64,000 nucleotides of DNA from Sphagnum compactum (Eukaryota > Bryophyta > Sphagnopsida > Sphagnales). This document shows positions 49,861-61,631 of this stretch, piece after piece. The notes under the pieces were generated by a model. It did no database searches, had not been told where the DNA came from, and saw only the letters and a program-made list of their open reading frames with translations. Position 1 is the stretch's first letter. Each line of letters begins with the position of its first letter. The stretch spans positions 7,502,001-7,566,000 of the forward strand of contig OZ234500.1 of NCBI GenBank assembly GCA_965153455.1, given 5' to 3'. The position numbers and the translations under genes are program-made.

Positions 49861-50479
49861 GACAATGGTGTGTGAACCAAAAAAAGCTATTGCTGAGAAT
49901 CATCCATTATCTTCTACAGTGCCCAATGAAAGTAAATTCAGGGTAAGGGCCCCATGGGAGGGCATTCTTCTAACAAGGAGCCCATCATAGTGAAGATTAT
50001 GATGAGCTTTGTATTCATAACTGGTAGGTAAGGCCCTTGGACAGGGCATTACCAAAATGTAAAGTCCAGTGCTTTTTTTTCCTTTTGTAATTTGAGGACT
50101 CTCACTGGCCTGAATTTGGCCAGTGTAACTTCCAAAGCCCCAAACATACATTATAGGACAGGCTGCTGTAAACTTCCGGGTTTCGGAAGGTACAGCCAGC
50201 AATTATTTCTTTTTTTCTTTTCTTTTTCTCACAATTTTTAACATAGATTTTCTTTTCTTTTAAGTTTCTTTTCAAAAAAAATCTTCCATTTCTTATTATC
50301 TTGATATTACAAAATTTTAAAAATTCCAAAAAAAAATTTCCAATTTTTTCTCTGAAATAAATTTAGAAATTGGAAAAATTTGCAGATTTGAAAAAATCAC
50401 AAAAAGGAATCAAATGTTCAAGACGGTAACATTCAACCCTAATGCTTATATATGAAAACTTTCTTATTCGGATTTTTTT

Positions 50480-50700
50480 TAAATGCTTGAAAAAAATTCA
50501 AGGTGGCGAAATTTGGGTGGTTTTTGGCAAAATAAAAAATTTAAAAATCATAAAGATGCTACACTAAGTTCTGGTAGGTTGCCAGAAATAAAGAAGGAAG
50601 CTGCAGAATTTTTACTTTTAGCTTTTAAATGGCCAATATGGCAAAATTTAAGAATAATCACAACCTTGGCTATATGACAAAATTGAAATAAAGAACCTGC
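50480..50700. mobile_element. Fragment of the foldback-element family
   Basis: It has the GGCGAAATTTGG, TTTGGCAAAAT, GTTCTGGTAGGTTGCCA and TTGGCTATATGACAAAATTG landmarks of the family represented by 22200-22400 and 61632-62132. It is non-coding. Confidence 0.5.
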
Positions 50701-50709
50701 CTCATACAA

Positions 50710-50960
50710 ATGGCCTTTTTTAGGGCGCAAACAAAGACAGAGGCCGTTGTAGCCTCGTATGCTATGCCTTTAGGGCAAAGTAAACAGGGGGGGCAAGAAA
50801 AAGATAAGGGGGGGCAAAAAAATCTCTGTACTTTAGGTAAGAGAAGGCTCCATAGCCCAATCCTTCTGGATTTTCGGCCTCCCTCCCCTCAGCCTACCGG
50901 CCTTGGGACGGGGACCTCAAATCTGAAAGGATTCGGCTACAGAGCCTTATGACCATGTCA
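50710..50960. other. Short G- and C-rich segment of unknown origin
   Basis: It contains GCCTTTAGGGC, two GGGGGG runs and a CCTCCCTCCCCTCAGCC stretch followed by CGGCCTTGGGACGGGGACC. The composition is foreign to the surrounding AT-rich DNA and recalls plant mitochondrial intergenic DNA, but no organelle gene was recognised. Confidence 0.3.
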
Positions 50961-53850
50961 AACTAAGAAAAAACAATGGCAGTCCTTAAGATGACCTCCT
51001 AATCTAAAAGTGAATCTTACAGATTTAAGGCACCCTCCAACTACATACAAATAGCTGATAGGTCATTACCTAGATCACATAGACTTGAGGTGATAATGAG
51101 AGAGACAATGGTCTTACACCTACAAGAGGTGTAAGAGGCCCCTTGGAGACAAAAGGAGCCCTCCAAATACACTTTGGAAATTTCTTGAAGTGCTTTAGGA
51201 CAAGGGATTGGCTTGTCCAACATTTCTTTTTCTTTTTTTTTCATGAAAATGGACGAATTTTCTCTAGTACCTATTGATGACCATGCCATGGTTATGGGTC
51301 TTGGTCCTTCAAACCTAAAAATCAAAACTTCCTAGAAATACAACAAAAAATACCATGACGATTGATCAGAATGAAATGGCCTATTTTTTTAATGTTTGAT
51401 ATTGTGAAAGGTTAATATGGGAGGCTCAAGTTTTTGATGGATTTGATGATTATTGCTATCATTAGATATTTTATCAAAGATTTAGATATGAAAATAATGA
51501 AGTTGGGTGGGGCAATCTACATAAGCTGTAAACCAAAATCCTAAGATTACCTAACCTTATTTGGTGCACCCTAAAAAACCAAAACATCCATAGTTGGGGG
51601 TTTCTTTTCTCTAGTTTTAAGTATTCATTTCTAACAGCAGACCATAATGAGAATTTAACTTCATGAAATGGAAAGGAAACAACAGAAGGTGGGACATAAG
51701 GCCATGAGTAAGGGACCACACTATCTAACTACGAAACTTCAAGACGTACATCATTTTTAATTTGATGCATAAGTCTAATGATTAATAAAGGTAGGGATGG
51801 AAAGGCCAACTATTCAAAAGAAATTTTCACGATTCAATTATTAAGTCTAAATTAACTCTCCCTTTATCAGGCTATAATTTGCTCCCTCTTGTTAATTACT
51901 ACAAATTACCAACTGATGATTATCTATCTTTTAAGTTAGCAGATTATTTCCTTTTGTTGATTACGCTTTGTTTTGAGATAGGTTGAATATTTCCCTTTGA
52001 AATTAGTCATGTTTATGACTACATATATTTATCATCAAACATGTGCTGGTCACTTCTTGCATTATTCATTACTTTTGCACATTCTGTCAAGTATGGCGTT
52101 CCTGCATAAATGATAAAATGAGACATATTCACTTGTTCATTTGAGAATAATTGAATAATTAGTGCCATGTCAGATCCATAGATTACTTGTCAATACCTAT
52201 TAAGACAACACTTGCATTAGAAACTTTGTTTCTAAATCAACTAGGGTAGAATGTCCCATCACCAATTGGAAGCTGGTGAGCAAACACCTATTTAATGGGT
52301 TATAACACTAACGTTTGTTCTTGCTTATGTTGATTATTATTTAAATGAACACTCATGACTGAACGTTCAGCCAAAAAACTTGTGTTCTAAAATTTATAAA
52401 ATGAAAAACACCTTTGGATATTTAATGTTTAGGAATAAGGATTAAGATGTTCAACTTAAGACAAGGAACATTTTGGAACACATACCTTTTTTTCACTTTT
52501 GTGCAATTTTTTGTTCGGTAATAGAAGTCCAGGGTAACATTAATAAACAATGATATGATTATTAATTTAAAATGTCATGCACCAAAAAGAAAGCCAAGTG
52601 TTTGGGAATGTCTCCTTGGGTGAATAGAAAACAAAAGACATAAAATATAAATTAAAAAACTGACCTATGCTAGAATAGATCACACACAAGAAACAAGTCC
52701 ATTAAAATAGTAAGGATAGTTTTGGATACCATTGGATCAAGAACCAAGTAAATTCATTAAAAAATTTCCCACCAAAATTCATATATGGCATTTTCCCACC
52801 AAAAGCCATGAAGCAACAAGGTAAGGGCAAATATCACATAGTTTTGCATTGCAATTCTATTATAAAACCTTGTAGTTCTAAACTAAGCATGTCACATCAA
52901 GGCAAAAGTTCTTTGCAACAGTTTCAACATTTTGTAAAAAGACTACAGTTTAGGATCATTAAAGGATTAGACATCAATTTAATTACAACTGAGATCGAAA
53001 AGGTAATAGAAATCGACCCTAATGCAACGGATGTGAAAAAAGAAGTCCTTATTACATTTGAGATTAGGGAGAAAGTAAAAAAAGTTCTTATTGCATTTGT
53101 AAGTCAATGGGGAGGTAGAAGTGTTTGAAAGAATAGAAATAGTGCAGGAAAAAATAAATCTAAATGGATACCAAAACTAATACAAAATTACAATATCAAG
53201 TACTCAAACTACCTCTATTATCACTAGATTCAACAATCAACATTGTTAAAGCAACCATTTCACTCTAATAATAGCACCAGTCATAGATTTTCTTCTCTTC
53301 TTTCACATTGCACCTTGAAATACATTGACTACCTGCACATCCAAAACTGACATCACATTAAATTGGGCTAATTTTGCTAAATTTATGAACTTCTTGTTTT
53401 AAGTGAAGAGCTAGAAACCTGTGCACTTGAACACTATCTAGATTCTTTAACACATTTTTTGATTTCTTGGTCTTCATACAAGAAGCATAGATTCGTACCT
53501 CTAATAGGACCTAAACGGACACCCCTTAATGCTTGAAAATTAAGACCATGAAGAATAGGGCTAAAATGAGTGCACGAATGCACAACTGGGCCTTACAATG
53601 ATCATCACAACATGTTAGGGATCTATCATTAACAAACTGCACTACAACACATTTGAATGTGCCACAAAACCAATGAAATGGCATTTTCATTTTAGAACAA
53701 AATAATTGACCTCCACAAACTTATCACCAACAATGCAAAAAACTCCACAGTCACAACCAACTCAAGCACCAACATAGTAGCAATGCCATCCTCCCATAGT
53801 AGAAATACAAAGGTCAACCAAAACTAACGGAGTACCTAATGCAACTAAGT
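50960..53850. other. AT-rich intergenic tract
   Basis: A 106-codon + frame at 52808-53128 is Lys/Ile/Val-rich and lies upstream of the transposase relic in the same orientation. It could be part of that element or chance. No motif was recognised. Confidence 0.45.
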
Positions 53851-53852
53851 GA

Positions 53853-55536
53853 GCCAAATGGATAAATCAACTTTTAGAAGATGCCATGGATGCAATGGAG
53901 AGGGGACACATTTTTTTGTTAAATGCAATCATGTATTGGAACATTCCACTTACTTCACTTTTAGATCATCTCAATGGTAGAACTAAAAGCAAGAAAGTGG
54001 GACCCCGAGGTGTATTAACAAAATAGGAAGATGTAACAATTGTCATTTGGGTTTTGAACATGCAAATTGTTAAATTATCTATCACCCTACAACAACTGAA
54101 GTTGAAGGTTACTAAAGTCACATAAACTAGACCTACCCCATTTCAAAATGATGTTCCAAGAACAAGTTGGTGGTAATGGTTTTAAAATCGTCATCCACAA
54201 ATCAGTATCAACTAGCAGAAAGACTGAAGGTTTTTAAGGCAAAATGATTTACTAGGGAATCATGTTGTACCTTCTATTCCAACTAGGAAAACTTGTACAC
54301 ATAACACAAATTATATGCATCAAATCACATTTGGAATTCAAACGAGATAGGAATTCAAGCAAGGCGTCAATCTAGTGCTAAGGTTTTGGTCAGGCAAGGC
54401 TCATGGGATGTTTACAGCACCATCCCTAATTCTCAGGAATGGTTAATTAAATTATGTTGTTAATGTTGTAGGGGCAACATTGTTTGCATTTTACATTTTC
54501 AAATGTTCAAGGATGTGAAAAGACCACATTCGAGATAGTAAATTAAAAACATACATGGCAATGCAAAACAAGGCTTGGATGACAGTTTACCTTTTTAATT
54601 AATGGTTGGCTTTTTTTTGCAAATTTGTGCCAAGGGGGGTTTCTCAGGAAAATTCACATTTTTAAATTCTAGATGGGCATGGTTTTCACATTACAATACA
54701 AGTATTGGAACAAGTAACGAAAATTGGGTTAGACAAGGTCACCTTACTTGTTCATACTTCATATGCACTACAACTATTAGATGTTGACACCTACTTCAAA
54801 CCATTCAAGACAGCTTTTAGGGGAAATGTTTTTTTTGCCATGGCAAAAAACAACTATTTTGAACCACACAAAGCTACACTAACAACATGGGTGGACAAGG
54901 CATTGTGAAAATCCTTGAAAAAGGAGAACATAAAATCAAGGTGTAAGGTTTTTTGGAATCTAGCCATTAAATCCTACAGCCATGGTTGGAAAATTTGGTC
55001 CAGGTGATGTATTCATTGTAGTAGAAGAAGAAGAACATGAACTTTCATACCATTTAGATGCAAAAGATGAATGTAGCAACAATGAGGTTAAAATTGTCAC
55101 AAAATTTGTTAAACATTGTAAGAACCTTTCAAGTAAAGCTTCCAACTACTCTTAATTGCCCCCCTTCACCATGCCACATCATTAGATGTCAAAATGCCAA
55201 ATACTCCTGGCACAACAATAAACAACCATGAAGAAGATCAATTAGTGGTGGACTTGGAAGATGTTACTATAAAATCAAAAGACCTAATTGGTTCAAATCA
55301 AAGTGAAGAAGTTGAATTGGCTCACCTACTATAAATGCCTGCATTAATTGCCAACTAGGAAAAGACAAGGCAACAAACCACTAATGGATTATTCCAGCTC
55401 ACATGTAGTAACATCATACCAATATTTGGCTATTCTAAAACAAAAGGTTGTGAACAAAAAAATTATAGATAAATTGAAAGAGAAAAAAACTAAAAGAAGG
55501 GAAGAAAAAAGGTCTAGAAGGGCTAAACGTACATAG
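53853..55536 (+). pseudogene. Decayed pogo-like (Tc1/mariner superfamily) transposase
   Basis: Pieces of one protein can be read in order across several frames. A psq-type helix-turn-helix comes first (53853-54023: AMERG, WNIPLTSLLDHLNGR, GPRGVLT), followed by a stop at 54024 and its continuation with WVLNMQ and LSITLQQLK. A CENP-B-type region with TPFQNDVPRTSWW lies near 54130-54180. DDE-domain segments follow: IQARRQSSAKVLVRQGSWDVY, MAMQNKAWMT, LDGHG with the catalytic Asp at 54672-54674, then HTSYALQLLDVDTYFKPFKTAF and NNYFEP...WVDKAL. The C-terminal DYSSSHVVTSYQY and a basic coiled tail end at 55536. The first catalytic Asp region is missing, and several stops and frame changes show that the gene is dead. 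The element's terminal repeats were not identified. Confidence 0.8.
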
Positions 55537-55539
55537 CCC

Positions 55540-55870
55540 ACCCAAGTTGAGTGAATAGCTCAAAGGAAATAGAATTGATAAAGAAGATAAATTTAAGTTT
55601 AATGAGGCATGGTTTGCTACTTCTATTGGGGTTACTAGTGAAAAATTTCATAATAACTTCAAAATAGGGTATCGATACATCCTTAAGGCTACATGGGGTT
55701 TAGTTTAGAAATCACCTTTGCATGATAGAGAAATGTTAGATAACAAAGAAGGCGAAAAATGCAACTTGCTAAGCATGTCCAACCTTCCATTCAAGTATTG
55801 TAAGTGCAAGAAGGTTTGTGGTGGATTCTAATGGCCAATCAAAGAAAAAATCTCAAGAACAGAGGGAATA
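55540..55870. other. Possible 3' part of the pogo-like element
   Basis: Semi-open + sequence contains a cysteine-lysine cluster (FKYCKCKKVCGGF) at about 55790-55830. It follows the transposase without a break in character, so it may belong to the same element. No family was recognised. Confidence 0.3.
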
Positions 55871-56045
55871 AACACATAGGTCAAGGGGTAAAGGAAATAC
55901 ATGGAGTATGCTGAAGACATGGGGTAAGGTAAAATCATAGTGAAGTAAAGACAAGGAGTAAGATCAAGACAAGGGGGTAAGGTGAAGATATGGAATGAAA
56001 TATAGGGAGTAAGGTAAAGCCAGGGAGTAAGGGGGAGAACAAACA
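55870..56045. repeat. Degenerate minisatellite (AGTAAGGTAAAG type)
   Basis: GGAGTAAGGTAAAGAC-like units recur about every 20-30 bp. Confidence 0.65.
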
Positions 56046-56099
56046 GTGATGGCAACAGAAAAGTAATTGCTCACTCTTAACAAAGAAAAATATGTGGCA

Positions 56100-57270
56100 T
56101 GGGGGTAGTTTGGCCATCGTCATTGCCATTGAGGCATCAACTTCTTATAGAAAACACAAACATAAAAATGAGATGAAATGAGGCAATGGCAAATACAAAC
56201 ATGGTAGCCTTAAATGTGGTGGCACACCCAAACATGGCAGACACAAATGGCAAATGAAAGACAAAAAAAAAATGGTAGATGGTGATGTCTATGTTAATGC
56301 GATGGCCTCCAGTTTACTTCAACAACAATGGCTTTTTGGGTCCAAATTCTTGAAGGTGTACCAAAATCTTTTCACAATGTCACCCTTTTTTGTCTTTTTT
56401 ACCTAATTTTTTTTACCATGTAAAAACACATTTATGGATGATTATGATGGAATTTAGAATTGTAATGGTCTAAAATATAGTCCTTCTGAAAATTTTGACA
56501 ACTTTTGACTCATTATTTTTTATGGGGATCAAAATATAAAGTAAAAAAGGACTGTAGTAAGGACTAGGCCCTTTTTGTCTTGTGTGGTTCACTTTTAAGG
56601 ATTTTCACCTTCCTATCAAATATTTGTGTCAACAGTGATGGCTTTAGCAGAAAGGTTCTAGCAATGACATCTTGGGTAAATAATGCACATAGACATGTAA
56701 TCTACTCGAGAGGCAATTTGGCCAAAGATCTTGCTTGAAGGATCATTAGATTGTGGCAAAAGAATGTTGGGGATGGGGACATTAAATGAAGGAATGTCAA
56801 CAAGGGAGCTTCAATAGTTTTTGGTAATGGTGTCCTAGGCATTCACAAATAGGTGTCGACAAGAAATAATGCACAAACATGCACAAAAAATCAACAAGAG
56901 AATGTTGGCAATGGTGGCGTTGACATTGTCTTCCTAAAGAGGCACACAGAAAAAAGGTGCACAAAATATAGGTGATGGTAAACATTATCTTTTTAAAGAG
57001 GTGCACAAGATGTAAGCCATGGTGTCAACATCATTTTCCTGGAGAGGAACACAAAGTGCAAATAATGGCATCTAAGAAGGACACAAAAAAAGACTCAAAG
57101 ATGGAACATCTTGGGTTTCCTAGACTTGGACACACACAAATTCAAAAAAAAAACATTGCAACATTCCTTGGACCTAGACACACACAAACTCACAGAAAGA
57201 AAATCAACTTCTTAAAGGAAACACAAACATTAGAGATGGAATGGAGACAAAAAAACAAATACTAACAGAG
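56100..57270. repeat. Degenerate tandem repeats, about 60-70 bp
   Basis: Units built from AATGGTGTC/ATGGCATC, a T-rich TTTCCTAAAGAGG-like block and (GC)ACACAAA recur from 56630 to 57270. A related ACACAAATGGCA/CAAACATGG series lies at 56150-56270. No coding function is visible. Confidence 0.55.
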
Positions 57271-57279
57271 AAGGAAAGT

Positions 57280-59280
57280 TTGATATAAACCTAAGGGAGA
57301 AAGACAAGAGAGATAGAGAAGCAAGGTAAGGTCTAGATTTTGGAGAGAATTGGAGAAACAATGTTGCAATGTTCTTCTTTTAAATCTAGGGAGAGAATTA
57401 TAGATTACCCCAAGTGGCATCATCAAGGTCATTGATCTTAAGGTATTAGGTTACTATTCAAAAGATCCCTAATTCAAAACCCTAAACACCTTAATGACTA
57501 TGCGACTAATGTTAATCGTGATTTTTCCCATTCATACATAATTGTGTACGAATATTTTGGTTTGATGCCAGAAATGCAAAATATCCCAAAAAATCCCCAA
57601 ATGAGTTTCAATGGACAACCATACATGTTTTTGGCAAGATGTTTTTTTGCACATGTGACTTGCATCTAAAGCAAGACATTTTGAACCCATTGAACATTTT
57701 TTTTTATCAAATGATTTTTAAAATGAATCCTTTGCCTTGCAACCCTTTCCTTCAAAATTTAAAGACTTTGAAATTTTTGTATGATTTGATTTTTCATCAA
57801 GTTCATCCAATGAACATGTACTTTCATAGAAGGGGACATGTTTTTGTTGTACAAAAAATTTTAAATCAATTAGATGACTTTATGCATTCCTTTTAATTTT
57901 TTAAAAATAAATATATTTTAAACACTTGATTACTTTAGTTTACAAGACTCAAAATGACATTTACATAATATCCAAATAATTTAAAATATTTTTATTAATT
58001 TAAGAAGACATCATTTTATCTATTGGCATACAACAATCCATTACAATTATAATAATATAAGATTAAAAAAAATCCAAAGTTATCTTTTGCAATCGTTTTT
58101 CGGTTAGACACTCCTTTTTGGTACCCTATTCGTGAATGGACCCGCCTGAACAGTAATAAAAAAGAATCTACACTTAATTAAATTATTAATATTATGTTTA
58201 TAGGAGGACAGGTGTCCTAGCATAAGATTTCAAATGTTTGTTGATAGGTAGTAAAATGCATGAAGATAAGAGTTTAATGTGTTCTATCCAATGTTTTTCA
58301 ACCAGCAAGACTCCCCCAACTCTGGGGGTCATACTTTCTCATTTGAGCTCATAATCAAGTGCTATAAAAGCCTAGTAGTGCTATGGTTGAAGGGGCATCT
58401 AAACTCTGTGAAGACCTATTACGAAAAATGCACGGTTACTAAACTGGGGGAGACTTAGAGTGAGAGAATGCAAGAGCTGAGTCATTTTTCATTCTAATGG
58501 GATACAGAATGAAAAATAAATCTAAAGATATAAAAGCCTAGCCATGTTGCAAGTTAAATTTTTCTATCTCCCACAAATCTGGCACATCTCCAGGCACATT
58601 CCTCTTTCTCTGGAACACTATTTGCAGCTATTTCAGAAGCAGTATAACCTTACGTACAAATGAATAAAAAAATAGCAAAGTCACATGCCCTAAAAATTTC
58701 CATAAAATTTCATATAAACAGAGTTTCCAGACTCTGCAATACCAAAAAATAGGGCAAGCTCATTGTGTATGGTCACATACTTCAATGGAATAAAGTCTTA
58801 TCCAAAAGGGGGTAATCACAAAATTGAGATCAAAATGTTGTATAAACGCCTATAAACCAAAGTACAGTGGCTAATACTACATACGTAACCATGTGATTGT
58901 CCTTTTAAAGTCACTGCATATCTGGTCTATATTTACAGGTCAAAACTGAGTTCTACACAATTGTAAAGGTTGTACTTCATCCAAAGTATTTTACTGCTGC
59001 CATTGGAGATTACCTAATAAGTACTTGAAATTAAAACTCAGGATTGAATCAGAATTTGTAAAACTCACTGGGGATTTTTTTCAAAAATTTAACCTCTCAT
59101 TTACACTCCAAGCAATGAAGGTATAACAAATGCTTTAGACTGATGATCACGATTTGATCATTTGTTCAAAAAAAGTCAAAATGATTTGGACAAAATGAAA
59201 TTCCTGAGAAAACCTGGAAAGACTTGTGTGGTCGACTGTGTGAGAGCCTAAGTACTTCAGCGACACATTTCAAAAAAACT
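57280..59280. other. Intergenic, 3' side of gene 3
   Basis: AT-rich sequence without recognisable genes. The 85-codon + frame at 57639-57896 has no motif. From about 58300 onwards the sequence is less extreme in composition. Confidence 0.45.
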
Positions 59281-59291
59281 AGTAAATTTCC

Positions 59292-59432
59292 CGCACATAG
59301 ATGCAACTGGGGTTGTGTGAACCAAACAGCAGTTGGCCATGTTGTTGCAAATCCCTGTCGCACAGATGCAACTCGGGCTGCTGCGTGAACCAAAAAGCAG
59401 TTGCTCCATGCTGTTGCAGCGATCCAACTGCA
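59292..59432 (-). repeat. 67-bp direct duplication just downstream of gene 3
   Basis: Copies start at 59292 and 59359 and share CGCACA(TA)GATGCAACT, GTGAACCAAA(C/A)AGCAGTTG and CCATG(T/C)TGTTGCA. They lie 80-220 bp after the gene 3 stop, probably in its 3' untranslated region. Confidence 0.85.
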
Positions 59433-59511
59433 AGCGGTTTCAGCCCCAGGGAGCCCGTGTGTTCACCCCCAGCGATCTCAGCTTTCATCTTCTGTTGCTA
59501 TAACTAGCTAG

Positions 59512-61012
59512 CTAGTAATAACTGAATGGAGATGGTGGTAAGAAGTTGTCGCGGTAAGAGTACGCCCCAGCAGAGTCGTAAGGTTGGCTATACCCAGAGT
59601 AGCTAGAGTACGCAGGTGGGCTCAAAGGGTAGTGATTGCTGTAACCCCGACCCGGGTAGCCGGCGGATCCGTACATGTTGGATGATCCGATGTTGTTGTA
59701 CATGGAGGGTCCATATGAAGAAAGACCTGTTTGGAGGCCGACGTTGTTGTACCCATAAGATGAAGAATCTCCGTAAGGACTGTTGTACGACAGTATGTGG
59801 GAATGTCTCTTGATTCGTTTCACTCGTCTGAGCAACTCTTGAGGTGGTACGTTTCCTGTCACCGTTACAGTCTGATTCACCACATCGCAAATCACTCTGT
59901 GCGCTCCTGCACCCATAATTCAAGTACATGTTAAGTCCCAGTACCCCATAGGAAGACCCAGAAGTCGCTGGATTAGTATATTCTCACATGTACGTTACCA
60001 GTGCAGCACATGCACTAATGGTTTAATCTGTTCAAGAAATCATAGTTTGTTGCTTTAACAATCCGTCAGAGCTGGTGTTTGGTTTAGCGAAAATAAGTTT
60101 CGGTTCCGACTTTGAGTTCTGCAAGACTTCAAAAAATGGAAGTATAAAGGTCAAGTAAATAGCATAATCTCTGCCAACTTTATTTCTGCATGATCACAAC
60201 TAGTTTCGTACATCAAACAGCATTGTAGCATCTCCTCGGCTAAAAAAAGAACTAATAAGATATACATGCGACTCTGGCTGGACATATCGTAGACCAATCA
60301 TTACCTTCTCTTTCCAGTGCGTGCTTCACCCTTTCAACGTCCCTCATACTTTCCATGGGCACATACAACTGAACGTCCTGCGAGCAGCAAACAGAAGATA
60401 ATCCTGGATTATTAATCTCAGTCAAGAAAGAAAAAGAAGCAGCTCGCTACAACCAGCTTGAGGAAACACTGTTACGGCGGTGGTCACCCTTTGTGAGGAC
60501 TTGGGACATGAAGCAAAATTAGTCTCTAACTAAGTAACTTGAACTTTCAATTTTGTAGAGTTGAGAGTTATTTTGTCTGTCTCGCTCCAGAATATGGAAT
60601 CATATTACACAAACCCTGATTCGAGCTCTCTGCAAGCTGGAGATTTCAATTTACCGGCAGCATGCCCATGCCGCCTCCGTACGAGACGACTGAATCATCA
60701 TAGTGGTAACGAGGATAATGACGAGATGAGGTTCCATGGATCAACTGCAATCGAAAACAACAAGTACAACAGTTATATCACATCACGTCAGGAACTGCAG
60801 GTTCTCAGCAAGACAATAGTCTACTCTACGTCTTCACTGTGTAACTGCAACAACAGAAACCTACTGGTAATTGCTTCCTGTTGCGCTAGTACTCAAAATG
60901 CAATTATTGACAACAAACAAACTTATTGATCAGCAACCCCAAAGAAGAAGAAAAAACATGACTTTAGTGTCATGGACTACCCAAAACTCACATCGCTAAT
61001 AAAGCCTGCCAT
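59512..61012 (-). CDS. HMA-like protein lacking the metal-binding CxxC, with prion-like Tyr-rich tail (gene 3)
   Basis: Four exons on the minus strand, 60992-61012, 60655-60744, 60305-60377 and 59512-59906, joined by GT-AG introns of phases 0, 0 and 1, encode 192 residues. The first seven codons read MAGFISD. Exon 2 is rich in Tyr, His and Gly. Residues 38-100 are the HMA fold: DVQLYVPM, a helix ending EREG, HRVICDVV, TVTVTG, and PQELLRRVKRIKRHSHIL. The metal loop that reads MCCTKC in gene 2 is MESMRD here, so both CxxC cysteines are gone (Ser and Asp) and the first helix is one residue shorter. The last 92 residues contain 18 Tyr with many SYG, GYS and SYS motifs, like the prion-like domains of FUS-type proteins. 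There is no CaaX box or signal peptide. Classical metal binding is unlikely; a scaffold, partner-binding or condensate role is inference. A TATA box 87 bp upstream supports the start. No in-frame ATG lies just upstream. Confidence 0.88.
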
Positions 61013-61098
61013 GATGATGATCCGTTCGCAGATGATGTACAGTCCCCCGCCGCTTTGTCGAGTCCTTCTTTAAAACTGCTTACTGACAATTAGCTCCT

Positions 61099-61106
61099 TA
61101 TTTATA
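61099..61106 (-). promoter_or_regulatory. TATA box of gene 3
   Basis: TATAAATA on the minus strand, 87 bp before the start codon, predicts a transcription start near 61070 and a leader of about 60 nt. Confidence 0.65.
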
Positions 61107-61109
61107 GTT

Positions 61110-61630
61110 CAGCGCCAGTGTCTCTATCACTTGGTAACACACTCAGTTGCTTCAAAAGAGAAACGTCTTGTTCCAGGAAACTAGGCAGAGTCCACAAACC
61201 CCAAAGAGTAGTAGAATTTTGCAGGAGGTGACATGAAGTATCCTCCTACAAGTAACCGCGTACAAATTTTACCAAAACCTCGTCAATCTGTCGGGAGTAG
61301 AGTTCTATTCCTTGTGTTTGCAACTCTAGGCACATGCGACATCATTTTCAAAGAAGGCGGAATCGTTATGCATCTTCAAAGCTTGACTAGAGCGGTACCG
61401 ATGAAGGTGGAAAGCCCGTTGTAAACTACACTAGAGAGATAGATACTTGCAGCCCAAGGATTGGTGCCCACAAGCGCTGCTGCAGTTCAAGAGACGATGA
61501 GCACGAGACAAAGACTTACAGATTCTGGTGCTTCCTTCCTACCGATTCCCTATTTGACTGTTTGCTGTAGGTTTGTTGCATCCTATCTCGGTCCCTGATT
61601 CGAATACCGCGGATAGGTCTTTGGAAGTGT
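61110..61630. promoter_or_regulatory. CpG-containing upstream region of gene 3
   Basis: The 0.5 kb between the gene 3 TATA box and the foldback element keeps CpG (for example CTGTCGGGAG, GCTGCTGCAG flanked by CGC). It is likely the proximal promoter. No binding site can be named with confidence. Confidence 0.4.
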
Positions 61631-61631
61631 C

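Noticed and set aside
59603-59929. 108-codon frame antiparallel in phase to gene 3 exon 4
   Set aside because: Same strand but a different frame from the conserved HMA reading; a shadow of the real exon.
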